DNA from: a virus
IMG/VR virus record: IMGVR_UViG_3300031673_000167
Location: 1 to 40,999 of that record
Strand: one strand, 5' to 3'
Length of the DNA: 40,999 nucleotides
In this document: one piece after another, positions 22,737 to 30,004 of the stretch
Layout: the number at the start of each line of letters is the position of its first letter
Numbering within the stretch: position 1 is the first letter of the stretch
Notes under the pieces: model-generated
What the model was told of the DNA's origin: nothing
What the model saw: the letters and a program-made list of their open reading frames with translations, nothing else
The model's database searches: none
Translations under genes and position numbers: made by a program

Positions 22737-23072
22737 TTAATATTCTCTTACTTTTATATAATCTGCTGAGATAAACATTTCCACATTATTTTTATCTATA
22801 AATCTAATACTTTTTTCCGTATAACTTATTATTTCCTTCGCATAAAAGTGTTCAACTGTAGTGTTTTTATCAATAATAGCTTCTTCAAGTAACTGGACTT
22901 CTTTTTCCTTATTCGCATATTTAAATATACCAGTTATGAGTTTTACCTTATCCCAGTCTATATAATAAACTACAATTTGATAGTTTTTTTCTTCCTCTTT
23001 TTCTTTGCAACCAGAAGAAGCCATAAAAATTATTATAATCAAAACTACCAGAAATATTTTAGTTTTCTTCAT
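22737..23072 (-). CDS. Lipoprotein, candidate superinfection-exclusion/lysogenic conversion factor
   Basis: 111 aa. A signal peptide MKKTKIFLVVLIIIIFMASS is followed by a lipobox ending at Cys22 (SSGC), then an acidic linker and a small strand-rich domain (NYQIVVYYIDWDKVKLITGI; EMFISADYIKVREY). It lies between integrase and repressor in the module expected to stay active in the prophage. In Streptococcus thermophilus phage TP-J34 a lipoprotein gene (ltp) in this position blocks DNA entry of related phages. The sequence relation is not shown; the role here is by analogy. Confidence 0.75.
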   Translation of the reverse strand: MKKTKIFLVVLIIIIFMASSGCKEKEEEKNYQIVVYYIDWDKVKLITGIFKYANKEKEVQLLEEAIIDKNTTVEHFYAKEIISYTEKSIRFIDKNNVEMFISADYIKVREY

Positions 23073-23157
23073 TTCTTATCTTTTCATAATCAAGCACAAT
23101 TTTTTTTATGTTTTCTTTTATAATTATCCAAATCAATTATTTTACTTTTATTAGACT

Positions 23158-23529
23158 TTAAATTCTTCCCCTTTTTTCCCCAGATTCTTCTTCAGGTTCT
23201 TCTTTTTCTCTTTTTATTTCCCTTATTTGAGATACTACTCTTTCAATTGCCTCTAAATCTTTGGAATCTAAATCTTTAAAGTTTACTCTAAGATTATCAG
23301 CTTTTTGATATTCTTCTTCCTTCCCCTCATAGAAATAAGATAGCGGGCGATTGAGTGCCTTGGATAATTTTTCTATTTCAACCGCAGTAATATTTCTTGA
23401 ACCACTCTCCATTCTTGATACCGTTACAGGTTCAACTCCTATTCTTTTAGCAAGTTCTTCCTGGTCGATTTTTGCAATTATTCTTGCTATTTTAATTTTT
23501 AACCCAATCTGTTTGTTTCTATCATTCAT
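23158..23529 (-). CDS. CI-like repressor, XRE helix-turn-helix
   Basis: 123 aa. The N-terminal HTH (residues about 7-65) is clear: IGLKIKIARIIAKIDQEELA, KRIGVEPVTVSRMESGSRN, VEIEKLSKALNRPLSYFYEG. The C-terminal part is a short acidic helix (DLDSKDLEAIERVVSQIREI) with a charged tail and no peptidase, so it is not LexA-type self-cleaving. AAGGA precedes ATG 23529. It is divergent from the early operon and should control both directions. Confidence 0.9.
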   Translation of the reverse strand: MNDRNKQIGLKIKIARIIAKIDQEELAKRIGVEPVTVSRMESGSRNITAVEIEKLSKALNRPLSYFYEGKEEEYQKADNLRVNFKDLDSKDLEAIERVVSQIREIKREKEEPEEESGEKRGRI

Positions 23530-23560
23530 TATAAGTCCTTTCTAAATATGAATATATTTC

Positions 23561-23569
23561 ATTATACCA
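23561..23569 (-). promoter_or_regulatory. Extended -10 promoter of the repressor
   Basis: TGGTATAAT on the minus strand is a full TGnTATAAT extended -10. The predicted start near 23554 gives a 25-base leader with AAGGA. The -35 is weak, and TTTACT lies slightly too far away. Confidence 0.6.
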
Positions 23570-23583
23570 CATTTTTTTAACAT

Positions 23584-23637
23584 TTTAGTAAAAAAACTTC
23601 AAATTTATATTGACATTCACTTTCAAATTTAGTAAAA
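23584..23637. promoter_or_regulatory. Candidate repressor operators
   Basis: TTTAGTAAAA occurs at 23584-23593 and again at 23628-23637. TTTAGTAAA is a 9-bp dyad. The second copy overlaps the -10 hexamer of the early promoter, where a bound repressor would block it, and the first lies upstream of the repressor promoter. One-mismatch relatives are found at 16208, 17438, 19603 and 23679. Confidence 0.45.
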
Positions 23638-23638
23638 T
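23610..23638 (+). promoter_or_regulatory. Main early (rightward) promoter
   Basis: TTGACA (23610-23615), 17-base spacer, TAAAAT (23633-23638). This is the best sigma-A-type promoter in the genome. It faces away from the repressor gene and leads into the replication and recombination operon. Confidence 0.8.
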
Positions 23639-23687
23639 TATTCTGGAACTAAAAATAATGAACAAAAATAGAAAGGTTATACTAAAT

Positions 23688-23906
23688 ATGAAGACCCCAA
23701 AAATGCTACTTATTGAAGAAAAAACCGATAAAGACATCAGAGACTACCTAATGGAATTATACATAGAAAAAGACCTGACATTTATTGAGATAATAGAATA
23801 TCTCAAAGATGAATTAAATGTAAAAATCTCGACAGGTGGCCTGCACAAGTGGTTTAAAACCCTAAAAATACCTACAAGAGTCTGGAGTTTAATAGGCAAG
23901 AGGTAA
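23688..23906 (+). CDS. Small HTH protein, first gene of the early operon (72 aa)
   Basis: ATG 23688 has GAAAGG upstream. Earlier in-frame starts at 23610 and 23658 lie in the promoter -35 or about 13 bases from the predicted transcript start, so they are rejected. The protein MKTPKMLLIEEKTDKDIRDY contains a homeodomain-like helix-turn-helix: LTFIEIIEYLKDELNVKIST followed by LHKWFKTLKIPTR. In place of a Cro-like gene it may regulate early transcription or lysogeny. The exact family is not recognised. Confidence 0.65.
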   Translation: MKTPKMLLIEEKTDKDIRDYLMELYIEKDLTFIEIIEYLKDELNVKISTGGLHKWFKTLKIPTRVWSLIGKR

Positions 23907-23912
23907 TCTTAA

Positions 23913-24062
23913 ATGAATATATCCAAAAAAGAGGCTATAGATATTATAGCTCAGATAATGTTTTCACATCTAAAACAAAAAGAGGTGAGTTTAAATGAAT
24001 GCAGTAAAGACAGTAGAAAATACGCACCTAGACAATATAATATATCAGAAGACAATAAATAA
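23913..24062 (+). CDS. Possible small protein (49 aa) overlapping the methyltransferase start
   Basis: GAGG precedes ATG 23913. The peptide starts MNISKKEAIDIIAQIMFSHL and ends NISEDNK. It overlaps the next gene by 68 bases in another frame, so its 3' half may not be under selection. Only a tentative gene. Confidence 0.35.
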   Translation: MNISKKEAIDIIAQIMFSHLKQKEVSLNECSKDSRKYAPRQYNISEDNK

Positions 24063-24600
24063 TAATAAAATAATTTTGGATTTATGCGGTGGTACAGGAG
24101 CTTGGAGTAGACCATATTTCTTTAATGGATATGGAATTATAAATGTAACTCTACCTTATTTTGATGTTCGAACCTATACGCCACCAAAAAATGTTTATGG
24201 AATTTTAGCAGCCCCACCCTGTACCCATTTAGCTATAAGTGGTGCAAGATGGTTTACTGAAAAGGGACAGGAAGCATTATTAGAGGCTCTGGCAATAGTT
24301 GATGCCTGTTGCAGAATTATATTAATAACTAATCCTGTTTTCTGGGCTCTGGAAAATCCCGTTGGCAGGCTTTCAAGATATTTGGGAAAACCCAAAATGT
24401 ATTTTAATCCCTGTGATTATGGCGACCCATACACTAAAAAAACTTGCCTATGGGGTAATTTTAATATACCAATAAAAAATCCTGTTGAACCAATAGGTAA
24501 AAATCCAATACATTATATGCCACCATCGGAAGACAGGGGAGCTTTAAGAAGTATTACTTCGCCAGGATTTGCAAGAGCATTTTACGAGGCTAATAAATGA
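23995..24600 (+). CDS. C5-cytosine methyltransferase-like protein, paralogue A
   Basis: 201 aa, shorter than standard m5C methyltransferases. The SAM-binding motif I is ILDLCGGTGAWS (residues 29-40). Motif IV is AAPPCTHLAIS with the PC pair that carries the catalytic Cys; motif VI is ALENPVG. A C-terminal block, YGDPYTKKTCLWG then ITSPGFARAFYEANK, replaces a normal target-recognition domain. AGAGGTG precedes the ATG. It is clearly related to the gene at 30001 in the same operon. It may methylate phage DNA or act on another substrate; the small size makes a non-standard target possible. Confidence 0.75.
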   Translation: MNAVKTVENTHLDNIIYQKTINNNKIILDLCGGTGAWSRPYFFNGYGIINVTLPYFDVRTYTPPKNVYGILAAPPCTHLAISGARWFTEKGQEALLEALAIVDACCRIILITNPVFWALENPVGRLSRYLGKPKMYFNPCDYGDPYTKKTCLWGNFNIPIKNPVEPIGKNPIHYMPPSEDRGALRSITSPGFARAFYEANK

Positions 24601-24627
24601 AAAACAAAATTAGTAAGGAGTAAAAAT

Positions 24628-25464
24628 ATGGATTTGCCTTTATATTTTCTAAGTCATACTCAAATTAATATGTTTAAACGCTGCCGGATGCAGTACTGTA
24701 AAAGATATGAGGAAAAGCTAAAAATACCACCCCCTTGGACTATGTATCTTGGAAACATAGGACACAAAGCACTGGATTTTAATTTTGAGCAGAAAATAGA
24801 AAGCTACACCGATCTTGATTATAACGATTTTATTGAATTCTACTACGATAGTTTTGATAACAGTCCCGAAAGAGAATCTGTAAACTGGCAAGAAGAAAAG
24901 CCAGGACAAGTAAAGGATATGGGATATAAAGTCCTTGAAAATTACTACAAGGAACTGAAGGTTCAAAAAACAATCCAGCCTATAGCAGTTCAAAAAAAGA
25001 TTGAAATAGAATTTGAAAATAAGCCTTACGCACTACGCACTTATATTGATTTTATAACTGACAAGGAAGAAATTGGGGATAATAAAATATCACGCAAAAC
25101 ACCGGACAAAAATGCTCTTGCAAATGACAATCAGCTAACAACTTATGGACTTTCATACCTATATGAATATGGGAAAAAGCCTTCCGCTTTATGGTTTGAT
25201 TATTTAATACATTTAAAAAAAGGTCCTAAATACGAGAGATTCCCTGTCGAGAGGACAGATGAACACTACAGCCAATGTCTTGAAGATATAGGTAATATTG
25301 CAATACAAATTGCTGACTGTAGAAAATCCGGCTCCTGGGATAGAGATACGAATGGTTGGTGGTGCAGCCCTAAATATTGTGGTTATTATTTATTATGCAG
25401 GCCCCAAGATAAAAAAGTTTACTTTAAAGTTTTAGAGGATTTTAAAAAGAAAGGGAAAAAATGA
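24628..25464 (+). CDS. RecB/Cas4-like PD-(D/E)XK nuclease with Fe-S cysteines
   Basis: 278 aa. N-terminal LSHTQINMFKRCRMQYCKRY matches the opening of RecB/AddB/Cas4-family nucleases. The core has His46 in GNIGHKALD, Asp141 in TYIDFITD, the D-x-K pair Asp151/Lys153 in GDNKIS, and Gln169 in NDNQLTTYGL. Three C-terminal cysteines (246, 251, 257) with Cys19 or Cys24 would hold a 4Fe-4S cluster. Exonucleases of this kind produce the single strands used by the RecT-like annealase encoded at 26039. GTAAGGAG precedes the ATG. Confidence 0.85.
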   Translation: MDLPLYFLSHTQINMFKRCRMQYCKRYEEKLKIPPPWTMYLGNIGHKALDFNFEQKIESYTDLDYNDFIEFYYDSFDNSPERESVNWQEEKPGQVKDMGYKVLENYYKELKVQKTIQPIAVQKKIEIEFENKPYALRTYIDFITDKEEIGDNKISRKTPDKNALANDNQLTTYGLSYLYEYGKKPSALWFDYLIHLKKGPKYERFPVERTDEHYSQCLEDIGNIAIQIADCRKSGSWDRDTNGWWCSPKYCGYYLLCRPQDKKVYFKVLEDFKKKGKK

Positions 25465-25625
25465 AATATATATTAGATATTGACTTGATAAAAGGTTATG
25501 AAGAAATATCAGTTAGGTCTTTAGATGAAGTTGTAAAAGCTCTATATGATAGGGGAATGATAAAAATAAATAAACAGGAAAAAATTGGTGAACCATTTTT
25601 TGACACATTATTAAAAGAAAGGTAA
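25461..25625 (+). CDS. Unknown small protein (54 aa)
   Basis: MKYILDIDLIKGYEEISVRS continues to IGEPFFDTLLKER. ATG overlaps the nuclease stop as ATGA, with AAAGGG before it. It is probably translationally coupled. No family recognised. Confidence 0.55.
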   Translation: MKYILDIDLIKGYEEISVRSLDEVVKALYDRGMIKINKQEKIGEPFFDTLLKER

Positions 25626-25630
25626 CTCCA

Positions 25631-25825
25631 ATGAAGGAATATAAAGTAGTTTGCTTTATGACAGATTGCATAAACAATAATAAAGAAATTAAAAATAATC
25701 AAGGCAAATATGACCGTGGTAGTTGCAAAGAAAATAAAATAATTATAGGGCCAATAAGAGAAAAACCATTCTGTGTAAATTATGAGTTAGTAAAATTAAT
25801 AACAAGTAAGAAAGGATTAAAATGA
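25631..25825 (+). CDS. Unknown small protein (64 aa)
   Basis: AAAGG precedes the ATG. The protein has four Cys (VVCFMTDCINN, RGSCKE, PFCVNY) that could bind a metal, and ends with a helix (YELVKLITSKKGLK). It overlaps the next gene by 4 bases (ATGA). Confidence 0.5.
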   Translation: MKEYKVVCFMTDCINNNKEIKNNQGKYDRGSCKENKIIIGPIREKPFCVNYELVKLITSKKGLK

Positions 25826-26025
25826 AATTCTTATTTAGACTTTTAGTAGGTATATTCAGAAATAAAATAAAAATAGAAACTGACGGAAAGTATATCGTAT
25901 TTATTATTGCTAGAGATGCACAAGTTGATTTAGAACATTTAATATATGACTTAAATAGAGAAAAAATTTCTTTTTTTATAATTTTAACTTCTTACGTTGA
26001 TGGAGTAAAAATAATTAAAATTTAA
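25822..26025 (+). CDS. Unknown small protein (67 aa)
   Basis: A short hydrophobic start (MKFLFRLLVGIFRNK) is followed by a strand-helix-strand domain (KYIVFIIARDAQVDLEHLIY; ISFFIILTSYVDGVKIIKI). AAAGG precedes the ATG. No family recognised. Confidence 0.5.
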   Translation: MKFLFRLLVGIFRNKIKIETDGKYIVFIIARDAQVDLEHLIYDLNREKISFFIILTSYVDGVKIIKI

Positions 26026-26038
26026 GAAAGGATAAATT

Positions 26039-26935
26039 ATGGGTTTGTTGAGTATATTCAAAAGAAAAAAAGAAACTTACGAGGTAGTTAAGAGAGATGA
26101 AATTAGATACAACAGTGATGAAATTCAGCTTATAAAAAGTATGTATGCAAAGGAAGCCACGCCTGAAGAGTTTGCCCTTCTTATTTATATGTCAAAAAAA
26201 TATGGCCTTGATATCCTGACTAAAGAAATATGGTGCGTAAAATATGCCGGGCAGCCAGCTCAGATATATGCAGGTAGAGACGGATTTCTAAAAATAGGAC
26301 AAAGAGAAAAAAGATTAGATGAAAATAAGAATGTAGTAAATCTATTCAATGGAATGGACACACAAGTCTTTAAGATAGACCAACCTTTTAAAGTTTCTTA
26401 CTATGACAAGAAGATAGGAAGTTATGTCAATTTTGAGAAACCATTTCAATATTCTGCTACCTGCACGGTTTACAGAAAAGACTTTGAGCATCCCATAACT
26501 GTTACCGTGTGGGAAGAAGAATATTCTACTGGCCAGTCTTTATGGAAAACAAAAAGAAGGACTATGATATCAAAAGTCGCAGAATCGCAGTGTCTCAGAA
26601 AATCATTTTGTATATCCGGTATTTATTCCCCTGAAGAGATGGACTTATCTATTTTACAGAATCAAGGTTTAATTCAATTAAAAGAAACTGTTGCTATCGA
26701 AAACAAAAATAATATAAAAGCTGAAGTTACCCAAGAAGAAAAAAAAGAATCTCCTATATTAAAAGAAAAGCCCAAAGAACCAAAGAAAGATAAAGAAAAA
26801 GAAGAGATCCCATCTATTGAGGACCTTAAAAAAAGATATATGAAAAAATATCCTAAAAGTCTAATCCTCACAAAGTTGAAAGGCGATGTCATAGAGCAAT
26901 TCCTATTAGGAAAATTTAAAACAAAGGAAATATAA
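26039..26935 (+). CDS. RecT/Bet-family single-strand annealing protein
   Basis: 298 aa. Recognised by ATPEEFALLIYMSKKYGLDI, LTKEIWCVKYAGQPAQIYAG, the RDGFLKIGQRE segment and ISKVAESQCLRKSFCISGIY, the pattern of Bet/RecT proteins. The last about 90 residues are a lysine- and glutamate-rich linker followed by a short helix. It anneals complementary single strands during phage recombination with the nuclease at 24628 and the SSB at 27475. AAAGG precedes the ATG. Confidence 0.9.
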   Translation: MGLLSIFKRKKETYEVVKRDEIRYNSDEIQLIKSMYAKEATPEEFALLIYMSKKYGLDILTKEIWCVKYAGQPAQIYAGRDGFLKIGQREKRLDENKNVVNLFNGMDTQVFKIDQPFKVSYYDKKIGSYVNFEKPFQYSATCTVYRKDFEHPITVTVWEEEYSTGQSLWKTKRRTMISKVAESQCLRKSFCISGIYSPEEMDLSILQNQGLIQLKETVAIENKNNIKAEVTQEEKKESPILKEKPKEPKKDKEKEEIPSIEDLKKRYMKKYPKSLILTKLKGDVIEQFLLGKFKTKEI

Positions 26936-26936
26936 G

Positions 26937-27293
26937 ATGGGAAAAGAAAGAAATGTTTGTCCTGCTTGTGGTCATATTGCTTATTATTTTGAAAATGGCG
27001 ATAGGGATTGCGAGGGTCAACAATTAGAACCCGATTATTCCTATTGTAATTATTGTGGTTTTGGGTGGCAGCAATATCAGGGTATCTGGGATGACGATGT
27101 AGCCTATATTTATAGAAAAAAATTAAAACAAAAAGAAATAAACTGGCAGAATATTTTTTATAGCATTGATTTGGAATCTGAGGCAAAAAGAAGGCACTTT
27201 AAATTTAAGTGTAGTTGGTGTGATGAATATACTAATGATGAAAAACATAAATGCGATAAATATTCTTCTGGTTATTTATTAAAACTTAATTAA
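26937..27293 (+). CDS. Zinc-finger protein (118 aa)
   Basis: Three cysteine pairs, CPACGH, CNYCGFGW and CSWCDE, followed by HKC, indicate two zinc-binding units. It starts 1 base after the RecT-like stop and is therefore co-transcribed. It may assist nucleic-acid binding. No named family. Confidence 0.65.
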   Translation: MGKERNVCPACGHIAYYFENGDRDCEGQQLEPDYSYCNYCGFGWQQYQGIWDDDVAYIYRKKLKQKEINWQNIFYSIDLESEAKRRHFKFKCSWCDEYTNDEKHKCDKYSSGYLLKLN

Positions 27294-27304
27294 AAGGAGA
27301 TTTA

Positions 27305-27478
27305 ATGCAAAGCATAGAACAGCAAATTGTAGACTACATAGAAGAACATATCGTTTCAATGTCAGAAGATGAAATATCAAAATTCAAATTATTTTTAGAA
27401 GAAAATTTTATTTTATCTAGGAAAGATAGAAGAAATAGAATAGAAAAATTTAAGTGTAAATCTTGGAGTTCAAAATGA
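27305..27478 (+). CDS. Unknown small protein (57 aa)
   Basis: AAAGGAG precedes the ATG. The peptide MQSIEQQIVDYIEEHIVSMS is helical and acidic, with a basic end (KDRRNRIEKFKCK). The stop overlaps the ssb ATG as ATGA. Confidence 0.55.
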   Translation: MQSIEQQIVDYIEEHIVSMSEDEISKFKLFLEENFILSRKDRRNRIEKFKCKSWSSK

Positions 27479-27849
27479 ATATACCATACTGTTGCTCCGG
27501 GGTCTTAATAAAAAACCCCGAGTTGAAATATACCGATAATGGCAAGGCAGTCTGCAATATGGTGATTAAGGTTACTGAAAAGACAGTGCAGGGTACCTTA
27601 TTCCCTGTAACTGTCTGGGAAGGGCTTGCTGAAAACTGCACAGAAAGTCTCTCAAAGGGAGATAAAATTATAGTAATAGGTCTTATAAAATCAAATGTCT
27701 GGGAAGATAAGCATGGACAAAAAAGAGAGACAAAATATATCCAAGCATTCACAGTCGGAATAGATTTAAAAGATTCTAAGGTACAAATAACAGGTAAAAT
27801 AAAATCAGAAGAAGAGATAGAGGAAAACAATATGGGGAGAAATAAATGA
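27475..27849 (+). CDS. ssb: Single-stranded DNA-binding protein
   Basis: 124 aa. ATG 27475 with GGAG 6 bases upstream is preferred over TTG 27463. OB-fold pattern: SGVLIKNPELKYTDNGKAVC, TVWEGLAENCTESLSKGDKI and VWEDKHGQKRETKYIQAFTV. The C-terminus is acidic, then ends NNMGRNK without the DDDIPF-like tip of bacterial SSB, so it may not dock host repair proteins in the standard way. Confidence 0.85.
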   Translation: MNIPYCCSGVLIKNPELKYTDNGKAVCNMVIKVTEKTVQGTLFPVTVWEGLAENCTESLSKGDKIIVIGLIKSNVWEDKHGQKRETKYIQAFTVGIDLKDSKVQITGKIKSEEEIEENNMGRNK

Positions 27850-27850
27850 T

Positions 27851-28600
27851 ATGGCTGCTTCTCCACAAACCGAAAATGGACATACCAAAATTGCTAATGA
27901 ACTTTTAGAAGCTATATATAAAGTGCCTTTATCTGATTATGAACACAGGATATTTTGGTTTATTTTAAGAAAAACTTATGGATATAAAAAAAAACAGGAT
28001 TGGATTTCACAGAAGCAGATAGTAAAAGAATTAGATATTCATAAATGCAATGTAAGCAGGACGATAAAAAAGTTAAAAGCAAAAAATATGATAACAAATG
28101 CAATTGAAAAGAATAAAAAAATATTAGGAATACAGAAAGATTATGAACAATGGAAGTTATCCAAACAGATAACTAATAAAGTTATCCAAATAGGTAACAA
28201 ATACAGAGATTTAAAGGAAAAGTTATCTAAACAGATAACCGAAGTTATCCAAACAGATAACCGGAAGTTATCTATACAGACACACACAAAAGAAACTATA
28301 CAAAAGAAACTTATACAAAATAATATATATATAGACATTTTCAACTACTGGAATAAGAAAAAAATAATAATTCATAAGAAACTAGATCAAGCGACTATCA
28401 GTAAGATAAATGAAAAACTAGAAGACTACACTATAGATGAGATAAAAGACACAATTCATATCTATTCGGAAATTCTAAAAAGCGAGGATCATTGGTTTAA
28501 TTATAAATGGACACTAAAGGATTTTTTTCAACGAGGATTTGAGAAATTTAAGGATGCCGATGTGGCAGATGAAAATTATTTAAAAAAGGATAAAAAATGA
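27851..28600 (+). CDS. Replication initiator, lambda O-like, with internal origin
   Basis: 249 aa. The N-terminal domain (about 10-95) is a winged helix like phage replication protein O: HTKIANELLEAIYKVPLSDY, FWFILRKTYGYKKKQDWISQ, VKELDIHKCNVSRTIKKLKA. Residues about 102-145 are encoded by five DNA repeats (see iterons), producing a repetitive linker with LSKQIT and VIQ units. The C-terminal part is charged and helical. As in lambda, the initiator would bind sites inside its own gene and recruit a helicase. The next gene (28597) is in the position of a helicase loader. Confidence 0.8.
   Translation: MAASPQTENGHTKIANELLEAIYKVPLSDYEHRIFWFILRKTYGYKKKQDWISQKQIVKELDIHKCNVSRTIKKLKAKNMITNAIEKNKKILGIQKDYEQWKLSKQITNKVIQIGNKYRDLKEKLSKQITEVIQTDNRKLSIQTHTKETIQKKLIQNNIYIDIFNYWNKKKIIIHKKLDQATISKINEKLEDYTIDEIKDTIHIYSEILKSEDHWFNYKWTLKDFFQRGFEKFKDADVADENYLKKDKK
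28156..28284 (+). repeat. ori: Five replication-origin iterons inside the O-like gene
   Basis: Copies of the 18-bp dyad GTTATCCAAACAGATAAC start at 28156, 28181, 28222, 28244 and 28267. Copies 1 and 4 are identical, copy 3 differs at one base, copy 2 at a few, and copy 5 has lost its right arm. Spacings are 25, 41, 22 and 23 bp, close to multiples of the helix turn. An AT-rich stretch (about 28286-28350, including TATATATATA) follows, as in the lambda origin. Confidence 0.85.
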
Positions 28601-29025
28601 GTAACGATATTATTTCAAAGGTATGGAGAAAAGTTGAGGAACTAGCAGAAAAAAGAGGAATGACTAGAGAGGAGTTCGAGGAATGGAGCGATGCTGAGCA
28701 ATATCGCTCAAATATATCTGAAGACGAAGCCCTACTTATAGAGACTTTTTATGCGAATGTAGTTATAGAACGCTTGGAGACTGAGGGCAAGGATAAATTA
28801 GCTGAGGAAATTGAAGATAAGTACTACTGGGTAAAAAGATTTAAAAAGGACTTTGATAAAATTGATAAGGTAATGAAGCATTTGACTGATGTATGTGCCT
28901 ACATAAAAAGAAAATATGATGTTGAATATAAATATGAGCGATTGTTTAGGTGGGATGATATTTTGTACGATTTAGTTATCAAAAAGAGCAAAAGCAAAAA
29001 GGCAAAATATAAAAGATATGATTGA
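28597..29025 (+). CDS. Unknown charged protein next to the initiator (142 aa)
   Basis: The ATG overlaps the initiator stop as ATGA. Helical and strongly charged (VWRKVEELAEKRGMTREEFE; KFKKD-like centre), ending in a lysine-rich tail. The position matches the helicase loader P of lambdoid phages, but I see no ATPase motif and no similarity that proves it. Confidence 0.55.
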   Translation: MSNDIISKVWRKVEELAEKRGMTREEFEEWSDAEQYRSNISEDEALLIETFYANVVIERLETEGKDKLAEEIEDKYYWVKRFKKDFDKIDKVMKHLTDVCAYIKRKYDVEYKYERLFRWDDILYDLVIKKSKSKKAKYKRYD

Positions 29026-29050
29026 AAATTAGGAGAATTGCGAGGATTAA

Positions 29051-30004
29051 TTGTTAGAACTAAATAAAATATATTGCGGTGCTAATTCAGAAATCTTAAA
29101 ACAAATAGATAGTGGATCTATCAACTGCTGTATAACCTCTCCACCTTATTGGGCTTTAAGAGATTATGGAGTTGAGGGGCAACTCGGACTTGGACCTACC
29201 TTTGAAAAATATATTAATAAACTTTGTAATATTTTTGATGGGGTAAAACGAATATTAAAAAAAGACGGGACCTGCTGGGTAATAATTGGAGATACCTATT
29301 CAACTGTTTCCGGTAGACAGGGTAAGGGTGATTTATACGGTAAACAACCAAAATTCTCCCAAGATGCAGATAATTCAATGCCAATTAAAATTAAGACTAT
29401 TTTACCGGATAAATCCCTCATTATGATACCCTTCCGATTTGCAATAGAAATGGTTAATCGTGGTTGGATTTTACGTAATACAATTATTTGGTACAAACCA
29501 AATTGTATGCCTGCTTCGGTTAAAGATAGATTTACAGTAGATTTTGAGTATGTATTCTTTTTTGTAAAGAATAAGAAATACTGGTTTGAACAGCAGTTTG
29601 AACCAATGAATTTAGAGTATATTGGTAGATATAAATATCCCGTTTTCTCTGGCAATAAACATAAAAGTGGTATGTATTCTGTTAATGGAAGCAAGCATAC
29701 AGAAGGAATAAAAAAGCCCAATGCCGAGGGCCGCAATAAACGATGTGTTTGGCAGGTTCCACCAAAATCATTTTCAGGGGCTCATTTTGCGGTATACCCA
29801 GAAGAATTAATTGAACCAATAATTAAAGCAGGTTGTCCTGAAAACGGTATAGTTTTGGATCCGTTTATGGGAAGAGGGACTACCGCAATTGTGGCCAAGA
29901 AGCAGGGAAAGAACTTTATAGGTATAGATATAAATCCAAAATATTGTGATATGGCAAATAGGGAAATAGCAAATACATATAGGCAATTGGAGTTAATTAA
30001 ATGA
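29051..30004 (+). CDS. DNA N4-cytosine/N6-adenine methyltransferase (beta class)
   Basis: 317 aa with a TTG start, GAGG 5 bases upstream. Motif IV TSPPYWALRDYG (29-40) is near the N-terminus and motif I DPFMGRGTTAIVAKKQGKNF (270-289) near the C-terminus, the beta-class order. SPPYW suggests N4-cytosine but does not exclude N6-adenine. The central region (about 60-250) holds the target recognition part with GNKHKSGMYS and CVWQVPPKSF. No restriction partner is encoded, so it is an orphan, probably for protection or regulation. Confidence 0.85.
   Translation: MLELNKIYCGANSEILKQIDSGSINCCITSPPYWALRDYGVEGQLGLGPTFEKYINKLCNIFDGVKRILKKDGTCWVIIGDTYSTVSGRQGKGDLYGKQPKFSQDADNSMPIKIKTILPDKSLIMIPFRFAIEMVNRGWILRNTIIWYKPNCMPASVKDRFTVDFEYVFFFVKNKKYWFEQQFEPMNLEYIGRYKYPVFSGNKHKSGMYSVNGSKHTEGIKKPNAEGRNKRCVWQVPPKSFSGAHFAVYPEELIEPIIKAGCPENGIVLDPFMGRGTTAIVAKKQGKNFIGIDINPKYCDMANREIANTYRQLELIK

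Noticed and set aside
23610-23687. Longer N-terminus for the small HTH protein (TTG 23610 or ATG 23658)
   Set aside because: The TTG is the first base of the TTGACA -35 box, and ATG 23658 would leave about 13 bases of leader without a ribosome site.
26674-27186. 170-aa minus-strand frame
   Set aside because: It is the shadow of the RecT-like and zinc-finger genes, with low-complexity Phe/Ser-rich translation and no start signal.
27450-27866. 138-aa minus-strand frame opposite ssb
   Set aside because: Shadow of the ssb gene; translation is Ser/Phe/Pro-rich with no recognisable domain and no ribosome site.
28156-28284. CRISPR-like array
   Set aside because: Repeats are 18-bp dyads, 22-41 bp apart, inside a coding region of an initiator protein, with no unique spacers of uniform length; they are iterons.
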